36,130 nt of DNA from Thiopseudomonas sp964394445 (GTDB lineage Bacteria; Pseudomonadota; Gammaproteobacteria; Pseudomonadales; Pseudomonadaceae). Made by a program: the position numbers and the translations under genes. The stretch is taken from positions 1 to 36,130 of the forward strand of contig CAYMXO010000015.1 in the NCBI GenBank assembly GCA_964394445.1, written 5' to 3'. The stretch's first letter is position 1; every line of letters begins with the position of its first letter. Below the pieces are notes generated by a model, which made no database searches, was not told the DNA's origin, and saw nothing but the letters and a program-made list of their open reading frames with translations. Of the stretch, positions 20,799 through 29,566 are shown one piece after another.

Positions 20799-22717
20799 TG
20801 GTCTGCCCCCTGTCCGTCCGCTGGCTCTTGCTCTGCCGTTTCGGCTTCTGCATCCTCAGGGTCCAGTGGCGGCGGGCCTTCCAGCTCGGGCGGCAACAAC
20901 CAGGCATCCAGCACCGCCTTGGCTACCGGAGCGGCAACACCCGAGCCGGACTCGCCGTTTTCCACCATCACGGATACTGCAATTTCCGGGGCATCCGCCG
21001 GCGCATAGGCAATAAACAGGGCGTGGTCACGGTGGCGCTCTTGCACCTTGTCACGGTCGTAACGTTCGCCCTGCTTGATCGCCACCACCTGGGCGGTGCC
21101 GCTTTTCCCGGCAATCCGGTACTCGGAATCCTTGCCGGTTGCCCGTGCCGTACCGCGCGCTCCGTGCATGACCGCCTCCATCGCCTTGCGTGCGTGCTCC
21201 CAGTGTGCCGGATTTTTCAGTACCACATCAGCTATCGGCTCCGTATCCACCACCGGCTCATCACCCACGCTGCGGGCCAGCCGCGGCCTGAACCACTTGC
21301 CTCGCGAAGCCACCAGCGCGGTTGCCTGGGCCAGCTGCAAGGGCGTGCTTTGCATGTAGCCCTGACCAATGCCCAGAATCAGGGTTTCACCGGGGTACCA
21401 GACCTGCCGGTAGCGCTCACGTTTCCACTCGCGGGACGGCATCAGCCCGCCGCTTTCCTCGAACATGTCCAGCGCCACCCGCCGGCCAAAGCCGAAGCGG
21501 GTCATGTAGTCATGCAGGCGATCCACACCCAGCTTGTGTGCAAGATCATAGAAATAGGTATCGTTGGAGCGGGCCATTGCCAGCTGCAAACCCACCCAGC
21601 CATCGCCGCCGCGGTTCCAGTTGCGGTATTTGTGACGGTTGTTCGGCAGCTGATAGAACCCCGGGTCATACACCATGGATTCCGGCGTAATCACGCCACT
21701 GTCCAGTCCGGCCAGCAGCACCATTGGTTTGATGGTGGAGCCCGGCGGATAGAGCCCGCGCAATACCCGGTTGTACAGGGGCTGGTCGATGGAGTCGCGC
21801 AGCTCGGCATAAGCCTGGAAGCCGATACCGGTGACAAAGGGGTTGGGGTCGTAGCTCGGCTCACTGACCATGGCCAACACCTCGCCGGTGTTCGGATCGA
21901 GCGCGACAATGGCACCACGCCGGCCACCCAGCGCCCTCTTGGCTGCCTGTTGCAAAAGGATGTCCAGCGACAGGTACACATCCTTGCCGCTCTGTGGTTC
22001 GACTCTTTTCAGTACGCGCAGCACCCGGCCACGGGCATTGGTCTCGACTTCCTCGTAACCCACCTTGCCGTGCAGCTGGTCTTCATAAAAGCGCTCCACT
22101 CCCAGCTTGCCGGTATGGTGGGTACCACTGTATTCAACCGGATCGAGGCGTTTCAGGTCATCCTCGTTGATGCGCCCGACATAACCAACGGTATGGGCAA
22201 ACTGTTCGCCAAACGGGTAGTAGCGCACCATCTGCGCTTCCACCTCAACGCCAGGCAAGCGGTACTGGTTGACGGCAATGCGGGCGATCTGTTCCTCGCT
22301 CAGCTCGAACAGCACCGGCACCGGCTCAAACGGGCGCCGGCCCTGCTCGACCCGTTTGACGTAGGTATCCAGCTCCTGCCCGTCGAGCTCCAGCACTTCG
22401 ATGATGGTTTCCAGCACGGCATGCCAGTCGCCGGCACGTTCCCGCGTCAGGGTCAGGCTGAAACTGGGCCGGTTTTCCGCCAGCACTACACCGTTACGGT
22501 CATAAATCATTCCACGGGTCGGTGGCAGCGACTGCACATGGATACGATTGTTTTCTGCCAGGGTCGAGTGATACTCGTATTGCACCACCTGCAAAAAATA
22601 CATGCGCGCCACCAGCACCACCGTCAACAGCAAAACAAATGCTGCGGTGGCAAGCAGTCGCTGACGGATCAGGCGTTTGTCGCGCTGATGGTCTTTGAGG
22701 CGGATGGCTGGCGGCAT
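20795..22717 (-). CDS. mrdA: MrdA, penicillin-binding protein 2
   Basis: A 640-residue class B penicillin-binding protein, the cross-linking enzyme of side-wall growth and partner of RodA. One N-terminal membrane anchor (about residues 20-42) is followed by the dimerisation domain and the transpeptidase domain, with STIK (Ser327, Lys330), SND (384-386) and KSGT (538-541). The C-terminal tail is acidic and Pro-rich (PPPLDPEDAEAETAEQE), a feature not needed for catalysis. The ATG lies 18 bp after the rlmH stop. Confidence 0.97.
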   Translation of the reverse strand: MPPAIRLKDHQRDKRLIRQRLLATAAFVLLLTVVLVARMYFLQVVQYEYHSTLAENNRIHVQSLPPTRGMIYDRNGVVLAENRPSFSLTLTRERAGDWHAVLETIIEVLELDGQELDTYVKRVEQGRRPFEPVPVLFELSEEQIARIAVNQYRLPGVEVEAQMVRYYPFGEQFAHTVGYVGRINEDDLKRLDPVEYSGTHHTGKLGVERFYEDQLHGKVGYEEVETNARGRVLRVLKRVEPQSGKDVYLSLDILLQQAAKRALGGRRGAIVALDPNTGEVLAMVSEPSYDPNPFVTGIGFQAYAELRDSIDQPLYNRVLRGLYPPGSTIKPMVLLAGLDSGVITPESMVYDPGFYQLPNNRHKYRNWNRGGDGWVGLQLAMARSNDTYFYDLAHKLGVDRLHDYMTRFGFGRRVALDMFEESGGLMPSREWKRERYRQVWYPGETLILGIGQGYMQSTPLQLAQATALVASRGKWFRPRLARSVGDEPVVDTEPIADVVLKNPAHWEHARKAMEAVMHGARGTARATGKDSEYRIAGKSGTAQVVAIKQGERYDRDKVQERHRDHALFIAYAPADAPEIAVSVMVENGESGSGVAAPVAKAVLDAWLLPPELEGPPPLDPEDAEAETAEQEPADGQGADQ

Positions 22718-22735
22718 GGTTCGGGCTAAAAACGG

Positions 22736-23203
22736 TTATTTGTGATAGGGGTGGCCACTAAGAATGGTGTGCGCACGATACAGCTGTTCGGCCACGACAA
22801 TCCGCACCAGCGGATGCGGCAAAGTCAGCGGCGACAGTGACCACTGCTGTTCGCTGCGCGCCTGCACCTGCGGGGCCAGGCCCTCCGGGCCGCCAATCAT
22901 CAGGTTGACGGTGCGCGCATCCAGCTGCCAGCGTTCCAGCTCGCTGGCCAGCTGCTCCGAACGCCAGGCCTTGCCATTGACCTCAAGGGTGACGATCCGT
23001 TCCCCCTGCTGTACTTTGGCCAGCATGGCATCACCTTCCTGCTGGATCAGGCGCCTGACATCCGAGTTTTTTCTCCGCGTGATCAGCGGTATTTCCACCA
23101 GCTCCAGCTGGATCTCGCCCGGCAGGCGCCTGGCATATTCCAGCCAGCCCGCCTCGACCCAGGCCGGCATCTTGCTGCCAACAGCGATCAGGCGGATGCG
23201 CAC
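22736..23203 (-). CDS. rlmH: RlmH, 23S rRNA pseudouridine-1915 N3-methyltransferase
   Basis: A SPOUT-class methyltransferase of 155 residues, the same length as E. coli RlmH. It modifies helix 69 of 23S rRNA in assembled 70S ribosomes. Conserved parts are the N-terminal MRIRLIAVGSKMPAWV, FMIGGPEGL-like LMIGGPEGLAPQV, and the C-terminal LPHPLVRIVVAEQLYRA. The start is GTG immediately after the rsfS stop codon with no spacer; AGGG about 10 bases upstream lies inside rsfS, so translation is probably coupled. Confidence 0.96.
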   Translation of the reverse strand: MRIRLIAVGSKMPAWVEAGWLEYARRLPGEIQLELVEIPLITRRKNSDVRRLIQQEGDAMLAKVQQGERIVTLEVNGKAWRSEQLASELERWQLDARTVNLMIGGPEGLAPQVQARSEQQWSLSPLTLPHPLVRIVVAEQLYRAHTILSGHPYHK

Positions 23204-23554
23204 CTAGACAGCACCCTGGCTGCGGCTCTGCTCGGCACCCTGCCACAGGCGCTCAAGATCATAGAAGCTGCGGGTTTCCTCCTGCATCACATGTACCACC
23301 ACTTCATCAAGGTCGATCAGCGCCCATTCGCCCACTGCCAGGCCTTCATTGCCCAAAGGTTGTACACCATTTTCCTTGGCCTGTTCGATTACCGCATGGG
23401 CCAGTGCCTTGACGTGCCGTCCCGAGGTGCCGCTGGCAATCAGCATGTAGTCGGTGACGCTGGTCTTGTCACGCACATCAATTTGCAGGATATCCTTGGC
23501 CTTGCCCTCTTCCAGCAGGGCAATCAGGGTTGTCACCAGTTGTTCGCTTTGCAT
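23204..23554 (-). CDS. rsfS: RsfS, ribosome silencing factor
   Basis: A 116-residue RsfS/YbeB-family protein. It binds uL14 on the large ribosomal subunit and blocks joining of subunits in stationary phase or starvation. The family pattern is clear in ALLEEGKAKDILQIDV, DYMLIASGTSGRHVKALA and EWALIDLDEVVVHVM. I chose the ATG at 23554 with AGTGAG just upstream; a TTG at 23572 would extend it by six residues. It lies 14 bp after nadD and abuts rlmH. Confidence 0.96.
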   Translation of the reverse strand: MQSEQLVTTLIALLEEGKAKDILQIDVRDKTSVTDYMLIASGTSGRHVKALAHAVIEQAKENGVQPLGNEGLAVGEWALIDLDEVVVHVMQEETRSFYDLERLWQGAEQSRSQGAV

Positions 23555-23568
23555 AAAACTCACTTGTT

Positions 23569-24219
23569 TCAAGTTGGATTGATGGCCGCATACAAGCCAT
23601 GGTGTTGAATATAATCGTGGACCGTATCCGGTACCAGAAAATGAATGCTCTTGCCGGTAGTCCGCGCCTGCCGGATGGCTGTAGCCGATACCGGCATCGG
23701 TGTTTGCTGCAGCAGGACAATTCCGCCACCCGCACCCTGCAGGTCAGCGACGCTGGCTGCCTGCTTTTGCTGCAGCAGTTGTTGCAGCTCTGCGGGCAGG
23801 CTCGCCGGCAGGTGTGGCCGCTGCAACACCAGCAAGTGACAGTGCTGCAGGATCTCCTGCCAGCGGTGCCAGCCCGGCAGTCCGCAAAAGGCATCCTGCC
23901 CAAGAATAAAAAACAGCTGTGTAGCGGCCGGCAGCTCCTGGCGCAGCGACAACAGGGTGTCGATGGTCCAGGATGGCCCTTCGCGCCTGAGTTCGCGGTC
24001 ATCCACCTGCAGCCCGGCTACGTTGGCGGTTGCCAGCCGTACCATGTCCAGCCGCTGCTGTGCGCCCACCATGGGCGTGGCCCGGTGCGGCGGAACCGCT
24101 CCGGGTATCAGGCGTATCTCGTCCAGACCACAGCTTTCCAGCACCTCGATGGCGCTGCGCAAATGGCCGATATGCACCGGATCAAAGGTACCGCCCAGCA
24201 GGCCGATTTTTTTAGCCAC
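23569..24219 (-). CDS. nadD: NadD, nicotinate-nucleotide adenylyltransferase
   Basis: A 216-residue nucleotidyltransferase that makes deamido-NAD from nicotinate mononucleotide and ATP. GGTFDPVHIGH (residues 9-19) carries the HxGH motif, and VSATAIR near the C-terminus is the SxTxIR-type motif. The likely start is the GTG at 24219, which gives VAKKIGLLGG as the usual N-terminus and overlaps the proA stop by eight bases. An ATG at 24246 would add nine residues encoded within proA. No strong ribosome-binding site decides between them. Confidence 0.94.
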   Translation of the reverse strand: MAKKIGLLGGTFDPVHIGHLRSAIEVLESCGLDEIRLIPGAVPPHRATPMVGAQQRLDMVRLATANVAGLQVDDRELRREGPSWTIDTLLSLRQELPAATQLFFILGQDAFCGLPGWHRWQEILQHCHLLVLQRPHLPASLPAELQQLLQQKQAASVADLQGAGGGIVLLQQTPMPVSATAIRQARTTGKSIHFLVPDTVHDYIQHHGLYAAINPT

Positions 24220-25477
24220 GGATGTGTCCGTCGCCAAATACCACATATTTTTCGCTGGTCAGGCCCAGCAGGCCAACCGGGCCACGGGCGTGCAGCTTGT
24301 CGGTGGAAATACCGATTTCCGCACCCAGGCCATACTCGAAGCCGTCGGCAAAACGGGTCGAAGCGTTGACCATCACCGAGCTGGAATCCACTTCGGTCAG
24401 GAAGCGCCGTGCCGTAGTGAAGTTTTCGGTGATGATGCTGTCGGTGTGTTGCGAGCCGTGGGTGTTGATGTGCACAATGGCCTCGTCCACCGAGTCCAGG
24501 ATGCGCACGGCCAGAATGGGCGCGTTGTACTCTTCATCCCAGTCCTGTTCAGTTGCGGCCGTCATCTGGCCGGCAAACTGTTCCAGGCAGCGCGGACAGC
24601 CACGCAGCTCGACACCCTTGTCCAGCAGGATTCGCACCAGCGGGCGCAATACGCTGTCAACCTTTGAGCTGTGCACCAGCAGGGTTTCCATCGCGTTACA
24701 GGGTGCGTAACGCTGGGTTTTGGCGTTGTCGGCAACACGGACGGCCTTGTCGGCGTCAGCGTCCTGGTCAACATAAACATGGCAGACACCGTCCAGGTGC
24801 TTGATGACCGGCACCTTGGCCTCGCGGGAAATGCGCTCGATCAGGCCTTTGCCGCCACGCGGCACGATTACGTCAACATAGTCGGACATGGTAATCAGGG
24901 CGCCAACGGCAGCGCGGTCGGTAGTTTCCACCACCTGCACCGCGGTGGCCGGCAAACCGGCAGTCACCAGACCGCGGTCCAGGCATTCGGCAATTGCGCG
25001 GTTGGAATGGATCGCTTCGGAGCCGCCACGCAAAATGGTGGCGTTGCCGGATTTCAGGCACAGGCTGGCCGCTTCGATGGTTACATTCGGGCGGGACTCA
25101 TAAATGATGCCGATCACGCCCAGTGGCACGCGCATCTTGCCCAGCTGAATACCGGACGGAACATAGCGCATGTCCTGGATTTCACCGATGGGGTCCGGCA
25201 GCGAGGCAACCTGGCGCAGCCCTTCGATCATTTCGTCAATGCGGGCCGGGGTCAGTTCCAGACGGTCGAGCATGGCATCATCCAGGCCATTGTCGCGGCC
25301 GGCCTGCATGTCTTTGGCGTTGGCTTGCAGCAGGCTGTCGCGGGCAGCATCCAGTTCGCCGGCAGCGGCCAGCAAGGCATTATTTTTCTGCGCGGTGGGC
25401 GCACTGGCCAGCACGCGGGAGGCATCACGGGCAGCCTGGCCAAGGCGCTGCATATAGGCCAAAACGTCATCGGTCAT
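24212..25477 (-). CDS. proA: ProA, gamma-glutamyl phosphate reductase
   Basis: A 421-residue aldehyde-dehydrogenase-superfamily enzyme that makes glutamate-5-semialdehyde, the second step of proline synthesis. Typical parts are GVIGIIYESRPNVT, LKSGNATILRGGSEA, DVIVPRGGKGLI and the catalytic cysteine C260 in APCNAMETLLV. The ATG at 25477 has AGGGTG about 9 bases upstream; a longer start at 25498 is less conserved. proB is not adjacent. It is the first gene of the run that ends at lipA. Confidence 0.97.
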   Translation of the reverse strand: MTDDVLAYMQRLGQAARDASRVLASAPTAQKNNALLAAAGELDAARDSLLQANAKDMQAGRDNGLDDAMLDRLELTPARIDEMIEGLRQVASLPDPIGEIQDMRYVPSGIQLGKMRVPLGVIGIIYESRPNVTIEAASLCLKSGNATILRGGSEAIHSNRAIAECLDRGLVTAGLPATAVQVVETTDRAAVGALITMSDYVDVIVPRGGKGLIERISREAKVPVIKHLDGVCHVYVDQDADADKAVRVADNAKTQRYAPCNAMETLLVHSSKVDSVLRPLVRILLDKGVELRGCPRCLEQFAGQMTAATEQDWDEEYNAPILAVRILDSVDEAIVHINTHGSQHTDSIITENFTTARRFLTEVDSSSVMVNASTRFADGFEYGLGAEIGISTDKLHARGPVGLLGLTSEKYVVFGDGHIRG

Positions 25478-25511
25478 GGAAATTTTCACCCTGCACATGA
25501 ATAAACGCGTA

Positions 25512-25517
25512 ATTATA
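25512..25517 (-). promoter_or_regulatory. -10 box of a proA operon promoter
   Basis: The minus strand has a perfect TATAAT hexamer 34 bases before the proA ATG. The region at the expected -35 distance (ATGCGC) is poor, so an activator or weak promoter is possible. No other promoter candidate was seen between proA and lipA, where most gaps are under 20 bp. Confidence 0.45.
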
Positions 25518-25586
25518 CCTTTCTATGACGACAAGCGCATTCGGCCTTTTGTTGTTTGTTTTTTTGCGCCACGGGGCCCGGGTTGG

Positions 25587-25632
25587 AGGTTTTGCACTGT
25601 GGTGGCTGGGCTAGAGGTTTTGCACTGTGGTG
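25587..25632 (+). repeat. two direct copies of the GGTTTTG tail motif
   Basis: AGGTTTTGCACTGTGGTG occurs twice without change (25587-25604 and 25615-25632), 28 bases apart, directly beside palindrome copy B. The same motif, read on the other strand, follows copies C, D and E in diverged form, and a close variant makes up the tandem array at the right edge of the window. Confidence 0.8.
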
Positions 25633-25635
25633 CCC

Positions 25636-25726
25636 GGACCGGAGGAGACGCTGCGCCGGGCTGCGCTTGTCCGTGTCAGCGAGCTGCCACGAACCGCTGA
25701 GGCCCGGCTCCGGTCTGCTCCGGTCC
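25636..25726 (-). repeat. 91-bp nested palindrome, copy B
   Basis: This is the only copy in the minus orientation. The outer arms GGACCGGAGGAGAC and GTCTGCTCCGGTCC pair at 13 of 14 positions. Compared with copy C, the arms have changed on both sides (GGACC with GGTCC rather than GGGCC with GGCCC), which preserves pairing. The inner arms GCCGGGC and GCCCGGC are conserved. It lies upstream of proA and downstream of the TSUP gene. Confidence 0.9.
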
Positions 25727-25758
25727 AAAACTTACCGGGTGCGGATGGAAGATTTGTA

Positions 25759-25828
25759 TCCCGCCTGCGGCGGGATGCTGTCGCCGTGTTCGGAGCTGCT
25801 TTCTGCAGCAACGGCTTCAGCCGCGACC
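25759..25828 (+). repeat. small stem-loop and REP-like hairpin beside copy B
   Basis: TCCCGCC-TGC-GGCGGGA (25759-25775) is a perfect 7-bp stem. It is followed by TGCAGCAACGGCTTCAGCCG and CGACC (25804-25828), a REP-like hairpin. In reverse orientation this is the same order seen left of copies D and E. The rest of the 566-bp gap 25478-26043 shows no gene. Confidence 0.65.
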
Positions 25829-26043
25829 GGTGTTACGCCATGGCACCGGAGCTGATTTGCACTGTGACGGCAGGGTTCATGGAGTAATTTTAGCTTTGGG
25901 AGCGAGCGCTGGTTTTACCCTGCGCCGTATGAACCGGCCTTGTGCGCAGGCATCTTTGTACGAAAGGGCTTGCCCTTGAGAAGCGTGCAGTTTTAACTGG
26001 CAACCGGCCCGGTGCGGCGCAATGGCCAGCGATCTTTCTACTG

Positions 26044-26799
26044 CTACCAGAGGTCATAAAGGTTTTTCAGGATCAGCACGCTGGTCACCACAATAAACAG
26101 GACCCGCACAAAGGCTGTGCCGCGGCTGAGGGCCATGCGTGAACCGGCGTAAGCGCCGGCCATCATTGCCAGCGCCATGATGATTCCGTACAGGTAATGA
26201 ACACTGCCCAGCGCCATGAAGGTGAGCATGGCTGCGGTGTTGCTGGTCAGGTTCAACAGTTTGGAGCTGCCGGCGGCATGTACAAAGTCCATGCCCAGAA
26301 ACAACAGCGCCATGATCATGAAGGAGCCGGTACCCGGCCCAAAGAAGCCGTCATAGAAACCCAGCCCCGTCACCAGTGCAGCGGCAGCCAGCTTGCGTTT
26401 GCGGGTATGCGGAACGGCCTGTTGCAACCGGCCCAGATCCTTTTTCCACACACTGTAGACCAGTACCGCAATCAGCAGCACCACCACCAGTGGCTGCAGG
26501 ATTTGGGGCGAGATCTGGTGCACCGTCATGGCACCGCACACCGAGGCCACAAAGACCCAGGGCAGTACCGGCAGCAGCAGGCGCCAGTCCACTTTGCCCG
26601 CACGCATGAACGTCAGCATGCTGGTCAGGTTGCCGGTGGCCGCTGCCAGTTTGTTGGTGCCAATGGCAACGGCCGGAGGCAGCCCGACCGCCAGCAGTGC
26701 CGGCACCGTAATCAGTCCGCCACCGCCGACAATGGCATTGATAAAAGCACCCAGAAAGCCGAAGCCCACCAGCATGGTCAATGTGTACAGGTCGGGCAC
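26044..26799 (-). CDS. TauE/SafE (TSUP) family membrane permease
   Basis: A hydrophobic 251-residue protein with the two-repeat layout of the TSUP family. Each half begins with a glycine-rich membrane segment: GFLGAFINAIVGGGGLITVPAL near the N-terminus and GFYDGFFGPGTGSFMIMALLF in the middle. Family members export or import sulfur compounds such as sulfite, sulfoacetate or thiosulfate; the substrate here cannot be told. I chose the GTG at 26799 because GAGG lies 5 bases upstream; a TTG at 26817 lacks such a site. No sulfur-metabolism gene is adjacent. Confidence 0.9.
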   Translation of the reverse strand: MPDLYTLTMLVGFGFLGAFINAIVGGGGLITVPALLAVGLPPAVAIGTNKLAAATGNLTSMLTFMRAGKVDWRLLLPVLPWVFVASVCGAMTVHQISPQILQPLVVVLLIAVLVYSVWKKDLGRLQQAVPHTRKRKLAAAALVTGLGFYDGFFGPGTGSFMIMALLFLGMDFVHAAGSSKLLNLTSNTAAMLTFMALGSVHYLYGIIMALAMMAGAYAGSRMALSRGTAFVRVLFIVVTSVLILKNLYDLW

Positions 26800-26850
26800 G
26801 ACATCCTCGTCAAGCAAAGCGGGCAGCCGGCGGAGCGCCCGGCATCAGGC

Positions 26851-26882
26851 AAAAATAAAAAAGCCCCGCGCTACCGCAGGGC
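26851..26882 (-). terminator. intrinsic terminator after the DUF2789 gene
   Basis: On the minus strand GCCCTGCG pairs with CGCGGGGC (one mismatch) across a 4-base loop, followed by TTTTTTATTTTT. It lies 52 bp beyond the DUF2789 stop and just upstream of the TSUP gene, so the two genes are separate units. Confidence 0.85.
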
Positions 26883-26934
26883 CGTATTCGTCAAAACAGT
26901 TGGCCGCTTTCCGTTTAACGGTGGACAGGGCGGC

Positions 26935-27189
26935 TTATTTTTTTCCTTCCTGGCACACGCAGGAGCGCAGTGCCTCGCTCAGCTGGTCAACCACCAGCGA
27001 CCAGTTGGCATCCGAGCACAGCAGTTCACGCAACAGTTCGACCTGGGATGCGGTCCAGAAAGGCGCTTCGAGAATATGTACATTTTCGGGGAGCTCGTTT
27101 TCCAGCAGGAAGCGCTCAATACCTTCCTGGCTGGAATCCAGACCCAGCTGCAGAAACAGGTTGGTCATGCGGGGAGTTGCAGTAATCAT
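26935..27189 (-). CDS. DUF2789 family small protein
   Basis: An 84-residue protein recognised as DUF2789 from MTNLFLQLGLDSSQEGIERFL, EAPFWTASQVELLRELL and WSLVVDQLSEALR. No function is established for the family. There is no signal peptide, so it is probably cytoplasmic. GAGGG lies 7 bases before the ATG. It ends in its own terminator and is 157 bp downstream of rmuC on the same strand. Confidence 0.88.
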   Translation of the reverse strand: MITATPRMTNLFLQLGLDSSQEGIERFLLENELPENVHILEAPFWTASQVELLRELLCSDANWSLVVDQLSEALRSCVCQEGKK

Positions 27190-27346
27190 GGCGTCGCCCT
27201 CTTGTTAGCGGGTTGCTTCGGTCGGCAGACCTGCGGCGCAAGCCTGCCCCGTTGAAACGTCAACCCATGATACGTCAACTCTGCCGGCCAGCGTCAACCA
27301 CTAAAGTTGTAGTACCGGGCCCGGCAGAACCTGCAGGGTTGTTTCT

Positions 27347-28924
27347 TCACTCATCGTCTGCACTGACCGCCGGGGAATCCGCGGCCAGTTGCAAACGGCC
27401 CGTTTCAAACTCCAGATGCCGCGCTTCCAGTACCGGCATGTCACGGTTGACCCGCGCCGACAATCGGGCAAAACGCTCAACCTTGCCATGCAGGCCCTGC
27501 TGTCCTGCCAGCGCCGTCACCACGGCGTTGTAATGGTTGCTTACAGTACCCAGCGTATTGCCCAGCCGCGCCAGACGCTCGGCCACCATGCATACCTGAT
27601 TATACAACTCGCCGGCACGGTCACTGATCTCGCGCGCCTCCTGCTGGCTGTGCTCCATCATCCACAAATTCGAGACAGTGCGCAGCACCGGAACCAGCGT
27701 TGTGTGGGAAACCAGCACAACATTTTTGCGAAAGCCATATTCGTACAGCTCCGGGTCATGTCGAAGCGCCTCGATAAAAGCCGGCTCCACCGGCATGAAC
27801 ATCAGCACCAGCCCGGGACTGTTCAACGCCGGCAAGCCGCCGTAATCCTTGCCGGCCAGATCATCAATATGCCGGCGCACCGCCCGCGCATGTTCGCTCA
27901 GCGCCTGCTGCTGCTCATCGGCGGTCTGCGCTTCCACCAGCCGCACATAAGCGTTCAGGGTGACCTTGCTATCGATCACCAGATGCTTGTCATCGGGAAG
28001 GCAAATCAGGAAGTCGGTCTGTTTCAGGCGTCCTTCGCCATCACGAAAGCTGCCCTGTTCAACAAAGTGCTCACCCTCAACCAGCCCGCCCAGCTCCAGC
28101 GTGCGCCGCAACTGGGCTTCCCCCCAGGCACCACGCTGCTGTGCGTTACCCTTAAGCGCCGCCACCAGACTGCCGGCATCCGCGCTCATCTGCAAGCCGG
28201 CCTCCAGCACCTTGTTGATCTCCGCATTCAGCCGTGCGTTGCCCTGCTGGGTCGCATCATGCACCTCGTTGACACGCTTCTGGAAACCTTCAATCTGCTC
28301 GCGAAACGGCTGCAGCAGGCTGTCGATTCCGGCCTTGTTGGACTGGCTGAAACGTTGCTCCTTTTCGGTAAAAATCCGGTTGGCCAGGTTCTCGAACTCC
28401 CGGGTCAGCAGCTCACGGCTGTCGTTCAGTTGCTGCAGCTGCTGACTGAAGTGCTCTTCCCGCTCCTGCAGCCGGGTTTTCAGTTCGGCATGCTCGGTCG
28501 CCACTGCCTGCTTGCTCTCTTGCAGCTCCTGGCGCACACGGGCTTCCTGTTGCAGCTGCTCTTGCAGCTGCTCAACCTGCTTATAAAGCAACTGGTAACG
28601 GGCGCGCACGGCTTCCAGCTGTTTTTCCACCTCGTGAGACTGCTGCAACTGCTGCCGGCCCTGCTCCTGCTGCAGCCGCAACTGTTCCCTTGCCTCATCC
28701 AGCTCCTGCTCCAGCCACTGCATGTCGGCCTGTATACGGACCTGCTCATGCTCGCGGGCACTGCCCTGCAGCAAAGCCTCCTGCAACTGCTGCTGCAACA
28801 CCGGAATCCGCCGCCCCTGCAACAATGCCCCGAGCAGACCAGCCAGCAAGCCAACCCCCGCCGCACCCGCCAGCAAAACCCAGCCAGCCAGAGACCACTC
28901 AGCCATCCACCACGTCATATCCAT
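27347..28924 (-). CDS. rmuC: RmuC, DNA recombination-limiting protein
   Basis: A 525-residue RmuC-family protein. An N-terminal membrane segment (about residues 12-35) precedes a long Gln/Glu-rich coiled coil (about 40-220). The RmuC domain (about 250-470) contains KGNAQQRGAWGEAQLRRTLELGG, DFLICLPDDKHLVIDSKVTLNAY and VLMFMPVEPAFIEAL. The domain is related to restriction-endonuclease-like folds, and loss of RmuC in E. coli raises recombination at inverted repeats. The ATG at 28924 was used; ATG 28918 is an alternative. Confidence 0.96.
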   Translation of the reverse strand: MDMTWWMAEWSLAGWVLLAGAAGVGLLAGLLGALLQGRRIPVLQQQLQEALLQGSAREHEQVRIQADMQWLEQELDEAREQLRLQQEQGRQQLQQSHEVEKQLEAVRARYQLLYKQVEQLQEQLQQEARVRQELQESKQAVATEHAELKTRLQEREEHFSQQLQQLNDSRELLTREFENLANRIFTEKEQRFSQSNKAGIDSLLQPFREQIEGFQKRVNEVHDATQQGNARLNAEINKVLEAGLQMSADAGSLVAALKGNAQQRGAWGEAQLRRTLELGGLVEGEHFVEQGSFRDGEGRLKQTDFLICLPDDKHLVIDSKVTLNAYVRLVEAQTADEQQQALSEHARAVRRHIDDLAGKDYGGLPALNSPGLVLMFMPVEPAFIEALRHDPELYEYGFRKNVVLVSHTTLVPVLRTVSNLWMMEHSQQEAREISDRAGELYNQVCMVAERLARLGNTLGTVSNHYNAVVTALAGQQGLHGKVERFARLSARVNRDMPVLEARHLEFETGRLQLAADSPAVSADDE

Positions 28925-29057
28925 CTACCGCCCCGCATTAGCGTCATCACTCCAGCGCAAATAGCGCAAGTCTAACAGCCATGATACCGGCATACACACG
29001 ACCAAAACTCCAACCCTCTTTGCAACCAAAAACCCACCACCCGCACCAGGCCCATCC

Positions 29058-29148
29058 GGGCCGGAGAAGACCGAAGCCGGGCCTCAGCGGTTCGTGGCAG
29101 CTTGCTGACACGGACAAGCGCAGCCCGGCGTAGCGTCTTCTCCGGCCC
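29058..29148 (+). repeat. 91-bp nested palindrome, copy C
   Basis: The best-preserved copy. The outer arms GGGCCGGAGAAGAC (29058-29071) and GTCTTCTCCGGCCC (29135-29148) are perfectly complementary over 14 bp. Inside them lie GCCGGGC/GCCCGGC and a central CGTGGCAGC-TT-GCTGACACG hairpin with one internal mismatch. Confidence 0.92.
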
Positions 29149-29225
29149 AAGCACCGCAACGCAAAACCAGCCCGACTACCCCGCCCCTACAATGCAAATC
29201 AGCTCCAGCACTATGGCACCAACTC

Positions 29226-29296
29226 CGACCGCAGCTAAAGCCGCCTCCACAAAAAACACAACCCACCACCGCGACAGCATCCCGCCACCGGCGGGA
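29226..29296 (+). repeat. REP-like hairpin and small stem-loop left of copy D
   Basis: On the minus strand 29226-29250 reads GTGGAGGCGGCTTTAGCTGC then GGTCG, a REP-like hairpin. TCCCGCC-ACC-GGCGGGA (29280-29296) follows, 31 bases before palindrome copy D. The block from 29271 onward is nearly identical to that from 29611, a 340-bp period. Confidence 0.65.
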
Positions 29297-29327
29297 CACA
29301 AACCCTCCACCCGCACCAGGCCAATCC

Positions 29328-29418
29328 GGGCCGGAGAAGACCGAAGCCGGGCCACAGCGGTTCGTGGCAGCTTACTGACGCGGACAAGCGTAGCCCGACG
29401 CAGCGTCTTCTCCAGCCC
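29328..29418 (+). repeat. 91-bp nested palindrome, copy D
   Basis: The outer arms GGGCCGGAGAAGAC and GTCTTCTCCAGCCC pair with one mismatch. The tail GCACCACAGTGCAAAATCAG follows. It lies 270 bases after copy C and 340 before copy E, in the same orientation. Confidence 0.9.
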
Positions 29419-29566
29419 GGGCACCACAGTGCAAAATCAGTCCATGCGTCCAAACGCCAAAGCACAAACTCCGTTCATGGGCCCTGGCATCGCAGCGCAA
29501 GTGCAGTCCGGCAGCACCATTCCCGACCAGCACGATAGCTTGGCTCCGCTGTCATGGTGCAGCATC

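Noticed and set aside
20747..22729. A 660-codon plus-strand open frame opposite mrdA
   Set aside because: It is antisense to a fully motif-supported PBP2 gene, is rich in His/Gln/Arg as expected from an antisense frame of GC-rich DNA, and resembles no family.
25600..25890. Short open frames within repeat copies that encode similar peptides (SVSASCHEPLRPG type)
   Set aside because: The peptides are alike only because the DNA is repeated; frames occur on both strands, lack ribosome-binding sites and are interrupted differently in each copy.
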